Assembly: GCF_040629175.1 (NCBI RefSeq)
Contig: NZ_JBEXUX010000020.1
Span: forward strand, 81,855-145,854
Length of the DNA: 64,000 nt
Origin: Embleya sp040629175
GTDB lineage: Bacteria; Actinomycetota; Actinomycetes; Streptomycetales; Streptomycetaceae
Direction: 5' to 3'
Shown one piece after another: positions 59,665 through 64,000 of this stretch (positions are counted from its first letter, which is position 1; every line of letters begins with the position of its first letter). The notes beneath the pieces were generated by a model. That model was given only the letters and a program-made list of their open reading frames with translations. It had not been told where the DNA came from and made no database searches. Position numbers and translations under genes: made by a program.

Positions 59665-62196
59665 TCACTCGGTCCCGAGCGCGCCGAGCACCGACATGCG
59701 CGCCGCCCGCCGGGCCGGCCAGGCCGCCGCGAGCACGCCGACGCCGATCGCGCCGAGCACGAACAGGGCGATCCGCAGCCAGGGGATGGTCGCGCCGAGC
59801 GGCACGTTGCCCAGGTCGATGCCGCGCACCGCCAACACGCCCACCCCGACGCCCAGTCCGACTCCGAGCAGGCCCCCGAACAGCGAGATCAGCGCCGCCT
59901 CCAGGCGGATCAGGTCGCGCACCCGGCGGGCGTCCAAGCCGATCGCGCGCAACAGGCCGATCTCGCGGGTGCGTTCGAGCACGGACATCGCCAGGGTGTT
60001 GACGATGCCGATGACCGCGATCATGACGGCCATCCCGAGCAGGCCGTAGACGATGTTCAGGAGCAGGTCGATGCCGGCCGCGAGGCCCCTGCGCAGGTCG
60101 TTCTTGGATTGCACGCGCAGGGCCGGATCGGCGCCGAACGCCTCGTCCAGGGTGGCCTGGAGGGCCTTGGCCTCGCCCGGCAGGCTTCGGACGAACACCT
60201 GCCGGCCGACCGGGCGTTCCAGGTGCGGATCCAGGGTCGTGGTGGAGACCAGGTAGGGCAGCGCGATCGGGTTGGCCCGGAAGATGCCGCCGACGCGCAG
60301 CGTGCCCGGGGCTCCGTCGGGAAAGGTCACGGCTACCGTCGAGCCGACTTTCAGTCCGCGTGCCTTCGCTTCGGTCCGCTCCACGAACAGGTCGGTGCGC
60401 AGGGTTTCGGGGCCGCCCTCGACGAAGTCGAAGCGCATCACCGCGGGGCCCGCGACCGGGTCCAGGGCGGCCAGTTCGTGTTCGCCGCCGGCGATCTCCG
60501 CGGCGGCGGTGCGGTACACACTCGCGGCGGCGACATGTGGGAGGCGGCCGATCCGCTCCACGGTCGCGGGCGCGATCGGGTCGCGCAGCGTGGTGGACAC
60601 CGCGTAGTCGGCGGTCAACCCGCGGGCCGCCGCGTGGTCGAGGCTGTCCTTCAACGACGCGCCGATCACGGTCAGTCCGGTGACCAGGAACAGGCCGATC
60701 ATCAGGGCCGACGCGGTGGCTGCGGTACGACGCGGATCGCGCAGCGCGTTGCGGCTCGCGAGCCGGCCGGTCACCCCGAACACCCGGGTGAGCGGACGGG
60801 CGAGCAGGCCGATCACGGCCACGGACAACAGCGGGATCAGCATCAGCACGCCGGTCACGGCCACCATCCCGCACACCACGATCAGCACCGACTGGCCGTC
60901 GCCGCCGGGCGCGGTGCGCACGGTCGTGTAGCCGCCGCCCACGCCCAGCACGATCAGGAGCAGGCCGATCAGGTTGCGGCGCAGCAGCCCGGCCGGACCG
61001 GGCAGGTGCGCCCGGAGCGCGGCCATCGGGGGGATCCGGGCCACCTTGCGGGTGGGCAGCCACGCGGCGGCGACGGTGACGCCGACGCCCACGAGGAGCG
61101 ACCACAGGATCGTGGTGGGCCGCACCACGAGCGGGCCGCGCGGCGGCTCGGCGTCGGTGCCGCGCAGCAGGGCCAGCAGCCCGGCGGCCAGCGCGATGCC
61201 CAGCAGCAACCCGAGCAGTGCGCCGACCAGCCCGGTGGCCAGCGCCTCGAAACGCACCGAGCGGGTGACCTGGCGACGGGTGGCGCCGACCGCGCGCAGC
61301 AGCGCGAGTTCGCGGGTGCGCCGGCCGATCAGCATGGTGAAGGTGTTGGTGATGATGAACGTGCCGACGAACAGCGCGATGCCCGCGAACAAGAGCAGCC
61401 CGGTGGCCAGTCCGGCGGTGCCTGCGGCGGCCAGTTCGCGGCGCTCGGAGGTCAGTTCGGCGCCGGTGACCGTCTCGGCGCCGGCGGGCACCAGGGCGCG
61501 GACGGCCTGGGGCAGTGCGGCGTCGGGCGTCTTGGTCTTGGGCGGGGTGGAGACGGTGATCAGGTCGTAGGCGCCGGGGGCGGCGAACAGGCGTTGCGCG
61601 GTGGCGGTGTCGAACAGGGTGAGGGTCGCGCCGAGCCGGATCCGGGCGTCGTCGGCGTGCACGGTGCCGACGAGGGTGGCGTCCAGGGTGCCGCCGCCGG
61701 CGACCACGCGCAGCCGATCGCCGACCCGGTAGCCGGCCGAGCGGGCCCCGGCGTCGTCGATGGCGACCTGCCCGGCGGCGGTCGGCGCGCGACCCGAGGT
61801 CACCCGGTACAGCGGATCGACGCCGTCCGGCCCGGGCGCGTGGTTGGTGCCCACCGCCTCCTCGACTCGGCCGACCAGGTCCCCCTTGCGGTCCACGACC
61901 ACGGCGGGCCCGGAGACCGACCCGCGCACGGCCCCGACGCCGGGCAGCGCGCGCAACCGGTCCACCAGCCGCGCGTCCAGTGCCGGCCGGTCGGGCGTCC
62001 CCGGATCGGGATCGGCCCGGACACCGACGGCGACCCCGGCGAAGTCGTCGGCCGCAGCCGACGCGGACGCCTCGGTGATGCTGTCCTTGAGCGTGAGCAC
62101 CCCGGCCACGAACGCGACACCGAAGACGATCGCGAGCACGGTCAGGGCAAGCCGCGTGCGCTGCGCGGCGAGAGTACGAAGAGCGTTCCTGAGCAT
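59665..62196 (-). CDS. FtsX-like ABC transporter permease, duplicated
   Basis: 843-residue permease with two FtsX modules. Signature helices: N-terminal (LRNALRTLAAQRTRLALTVL and AIVFGVAF), middle (FIITNTFTMLIGRRTRELAL, LLRAVGATRRQ) and the repeat near the C-terminus (LAMSVLERTREIGLLRAIGL, DARRVRDLIRLEAALISLFG). Between them are extracytoplasmic MacB-like domains (about 60-250 and 500-660). Such permeases need a cytoplasmic ABC ATPase (MacB/LolD type), which is not adjacent on either side here. ATG 62196 starts at the basic N-terminus. May export lipids, peptides or antibiotics; inference. Confidence 0.9.
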   Translation of the reverse strand: MLRNALRTLAAQRTRLALTVLAIVFGVAFVAGVLTLKDSITEASASAAADDFAGVAVGVRADPDPGTPDRPALDARLVDRLRALPGVGAVRGSVSGPAVVVDRKGDLVGRVEEAVGTNHAPGPDGVDPLYRVTSGRAPTAAGQVAIDDAGARSAGYRVGDRLRVVAGGGTLDATLVGTVHADDARIRLGATLTLFDTATAQRLFAAPGAYDLITVSTPPKTKTPDAALPQAVRALVPAGAETVTGAELTSERRELAAAGTAGLATGLLLFAGIALFVGTFIITNTFTMLIGRRTRELALLRAVGATRRQVTRSVRFEALATGLVGALLGLLLGIALAAGLLALLRGTDAEPPRGPLVVRPTTILWSLLVGVGVTVAAAWLPTRKVARIPPMAALRAHLPGPAGLLRRNLIGLLLIVLGVGGGYTTVRTAPGGDGQSVLIVVCGMVAVTGVLMLIPLLSVAVIGLLARPLTRVFGVTGRLASRNALRDPRRTAATASALMIGLFLVTGLTVIGASLKDSLDHAAARGLTADYAVSTTLRDPIAPATVERIGRLPHVAAASVYRTAAAEIAGGEHELAALDPVAGPAVMRFDFVEGGPETLRTDLFVERTEAKARGLKVGSTVAVTFPDGAPGTLRVGGIFRANPIALPYLVSTTTLDPHLERPVGRQVFVRSLPGEAKALQATLDEAFGADPALRVQSKNDLRRGLAAGIDLLLNIVYGLLGMAVMIAVIGIVNTLAMSVLERTREIGLLRAIGLDARRVRDLIRLEAALISLFGGLLGVGLGVGVGVLAVRGIDLGNVPLGATIPWLRIALFVLGAIGVGVLAAAWPARRAARMSVLGALGTE

Positions 62197-62818
62197 GAGC
62201 AACGTCCTGAAGCCGAAAGGTTTTCCGTCCCACACGGGCCCGGCCCCACCACCCTCACGCGCCGCCGACCGCCCTCGATACGGCCGGGCGGAGGCCACCG
62301 CCATCCACGATCGCCACGGCGACGGTCCGATCGGACCGAGACAACCAACGAAGGCATCGCCTGCGATCCGACGGGTCGACCGGGTATCGGTGCCGATGGT
62401 TGTCAAAATCGTGTTCGAGTGTGGGCTCTTCGCGTATGCGCGGCGTATGAACGACTCGGGTGACGTCGGGGGAGTCCCTACTCTCGTGGAGAGGTCCTGT
62501 TCGGTTCGGTTCGGTTTGGTCCGGTTGTCTCGCTGCCGGATCGACGTGCACGGCGTGACTCGCCGGTCGGCCGGCGCTCGACCTCACACCGGCAACGAGT
62601 GACTGCCAACCGTGGCGCGTGGACCTGTCGGGTCGAGGGGGCGAAGTCGCGGCGGCTGCCCCGAGTCCGAGTCCGAGTCCGAGTCTCCGAATCCGAGTCC
62701 GAGTCCGAGTCCGGATGCTTTGTCTCGACCGGGTGATGGCGTTCGATCGGGTAGCCGAGACGACTTCGCGGAACACGTGAATACCGCGCCGATCGCTACA
62801 TGCGAAGGAGAGTGCCCG
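62197..62818. other. Gene-poor 622 bases containing a CCGAGT tract
   Basis: No convincing gene. A CCGAGT hexamer tract at 62661-62710 (seven copies, interrupted once) and a run of GGTTCGGTTCGGTTCGG-like pentamers near 62500-62515 are present. A long open frame on the plus strand from about 62612 runs in frame into the gene at 62819 but has no ribosome site or conserved content before it. Confidence 0.5.
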
Positions 62819-63091
62819 ATGCCTTCCGGCCCCGTTCGTGGAGACCGTCTCGAAGAGCTGCGCGCGACGATCGAGTCCACTCACCGCGCCCTCGGCACGA
62901 TGCGTTGGCGCACGGCTCGACTGTGCCACGAACCCTCCGAGGACCGCCTGCTTCGCGAATTGCACGTGGTTTCAAAGGCGTTGCAGGAGCTGCTCCGGGC
63001 CGCCGAGTCGCTCGCCGCACCTACGGCGTCGCCTGGCCCGCCCGACGGAATCCGAGACCGGCGGGGACAAATGTTCCAGATGGCCGAATGA
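62819..63091 (+). CDS. Small coiled-coil-like hypothetical protein
   Basis: 90 residues, not recognised. The central part is helical with heptad-like spacing (RLEELRATIESTHRALGTMR, LRELHVVSKALQELLRAAES) and the ends are disordered. One Cys (ARLCHE). ATG 62819 has GGAG eight bases upstream and gives a full-length start; the in-frame extension to about 62612 is repeat-rich. It could be a small oligomeric regulator; no function is assigned. Its neighbours give no clue. Confidence 0.55.
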   Translation: MPSGPVRGDRLEELRATIESTHRALGTMRWRTARLCHEPSEDRLLRELHVVSKALQELLRAAESLAAPTASPGPPDGIRDRRGQMFQMAE

Positions 63092-64000
63092 TCGCGGCGC
63101 GGCACGCGGGGTCGTCCCGGCTCGGTGACGTGGCCGAAGGGCCGGAGCATGCCCCCGGGTTCTCGGTCGGTGTCAAAGTCTCGTGAGCAAACGGCGTTCC
63201 GGCTTGTTCCCGACCCGGGCCCGGCGGTCTGATCGTGGTGTGAGCGAATCTCCGGCATCGGCGATCGACGCCGGCCACGAGCGAGGGCTGCTCGTCGTGG
63301 TCGACTGCCGTCGATCCGGCGAGTCCGCACGCTTGGGCCGGGTCGGTCTGCGCCACGACGACGAGCCCCCTGATCCGGAGCGCGATCCGAGGCACGTCTG
63401 ATCCGATGCGGCCGCCGACTTCTCGGTGGCGCGCCACATCGTTCCGTTTATGGCGGGCGCGTGATCCCGGTGGGTTTCCGACGGCGTGCACCGGAGGTGT
63501 CCGGCCGGCCTTCCGGCCCTCGTCTGGTTGCCTTCGGCTTCGGCCCTGGCTCCGCCTCCGGCTTCGGCTCCGGTTACGGGCAAGGACCGGGGCCGCCCGT
63601 ATCAGGCGCCCCCGAACGAGAGAGCCACACCGCCCACCGATCCGCGACGAACCCCCCGCCCCCGTTGCTGCCCCTCGACCCGGCCCTCGACCAGGGCCGC
63701 GTCCTCGGTCGGCCGACTCTCGGCGCCCCCGCGCGGCGCGACCAGGGCTACGAGGCGCCGGATGGTCCCGACGCAAGGCGCGATGTGGGCAGCGACGGTG
63801 ATGCTCCCCGCGCACGCGGGGTGTTGCTTGCCGGAAAGGTGCCGGCAACGGCGGAGCGGGTGGGTGCTTTCGTTAGGTCTGCCGAGGGGCTTTTGCGGAT
63901 GGGTCGGCCGTTTCGGCGTGCGGTCGCGTCTTGGTCGGGTCGGGCGCGGGTGGCCTTGTGCTAAACGGTCGGCGTGGACCGGCGGAGATGGGCCCGGTCC
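63092..64000. other. Gene-free right end, with simple repeats
   Basis: No coding frame with support on either strand. Contents: a GGCTTC/GGCTCC hexamer-like tract (about 63534-63582), a solitary CRISPR-type repeat (63802-63827) and Arg/Pro-rich shadow frames. Any gene starting near the right edge would not be recognisable from this end. Confidence 0.5.
63802..63827. CRISPR. Single type I-E-like CRISPR repeat, no array seen
   Basis: TGCTCCCCGCGCACGCGGGG then TGTTGC matches the family of Streptomyces type I-E repeats (GTGCTCCCCGCGCACGCGGGG followed by six to eight bases), including the CCCCGCG/CGCGGGG stem. The reverse strand reads the PRVRGEH peptide pattern typical of such repeats. No second full copy lies within 200 bases either side. 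About 30 bases upstream is GGATGGTCCC (near 63757-63766), which resembles a repeat 3' end. No cas gene is in the window. Confidence 0.4.

Noticed and set aside
58376..62233. 1285-residue minus-strand frame spanning the kinase and permease genes
   Set aside because: It reads the permease gene in the wrong frame before entering the kinase; each gene has its own start.
63021..63848. 275-residue minus-strand open frame containing PRVRGEH
   Set aside because: Typical false frame across a CRISPR-type repeat; Arg-rich with no domain or ribosome site.

Overview
The window is a high-GC actinobacterial chromosome segment, most like the family Streptomycetaceae (Streptomyces, Embleya or a close relative). 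This rests on strong GC bias at third codon positions, frequent GTG/TTG starts with purine-rich ribosome sites, ATGA/GTGA/TGATG gene overlaps, two helix-turn-helix (XRE/DUF5753) plus DUF397 pairs, and a PruA N-terminus of the Streptomyces type. The genus call is inference. No rRNA, tRNA, transposase or phage gene was found.

Layout. 1-2.8 kb: the start of hrpA (cut by the left edge), a LigB-type dioxygenase and an unknown gene. 2.9-5.9 kb: a three-gene minus-strand cassette of unknown protein, radical SAM protein and isoaspartate-methyltransferase-like protein, which looks like a peptide (RiPP) tailoring set with no recognisable precursor. 6.1-8.1 kb: a regulatory island with an anti-sigma-like ATPase, a coupled 87-residue protein, and a divergent XRE/DUF397 pair. 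8.2-9.9 kb: ruins of a graspetide (ATP-grasp RiPP) cluster, namely an N-truncated methyltransferase, a frameshifted C-terminal ATP-grasp ligase fragment, and a second methyltransferase that has lost its SAM-binding core in frame. 10-11.5 kb: a MerR-methyltransferase fusion and an ABM-fold monooxygenase. 11.6-17.4 kb: secreted/membrane VWA pair, then a GT2-GtrA and a YkcB-like glycosyltransferase, both with long low-complexity segments. 17.6-24.6 kb: an alpha/beta hydrolase, a polymorphic RHS toxin with its probable immunity gene and an EspC-like type VII secretion partner, and a decayed PadR regulator.

24.6-36.5 kb is catabolic core: thioesterase, MprAB-like two-component system, crotonase, AlkB-like oxygenase, a lipoprotein, then a TetR regulator divergent from mccB-mccA-hmgL-acd. 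These encode the later steps of leucine/isovalerate degradation to acetyl-CoA and acetoacetate. 36.5-39.7 kb holds a RelE-type toxin-antitoxin pair and the second XRE/DUF397 pair. 39.8-44.2 kb is proline catabolism (proline dehydrogenase and pruA) with its divergent PucR-type regulator and a clear palindrome between them. 44.3-53.8 kb has an SDR, a secreted GH5 glycosidase with three Cys-pair repeats, a J-domain-like protein next to a giant membrane-anchored TPR protein with an embedded zinc-finger-like insert, and a SMI1/KNR4 protein. 53.9-62.2 kb has a LysR/quinone-oxidoreductase pair, a SnoaL-like protein, an FrsA-like hydrolase, a NarL-type two-component system and a FtsX-like permease without its ATPase. 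The last 1.8 kb is almost gene-free, with simple hexamer repeats and one solitary type I-E-like CRISPR repeat.

The most interesting material is the live radical SAM/methyltransferase cassette at 2.9-5.9 kb beside a dead graspetide cluster at 8.2-9.9 kb that carries a relative of the same methyltransferase, followed by the TPR/zinc-finger/J-like pair and the MerR-methyltransferase fusion.
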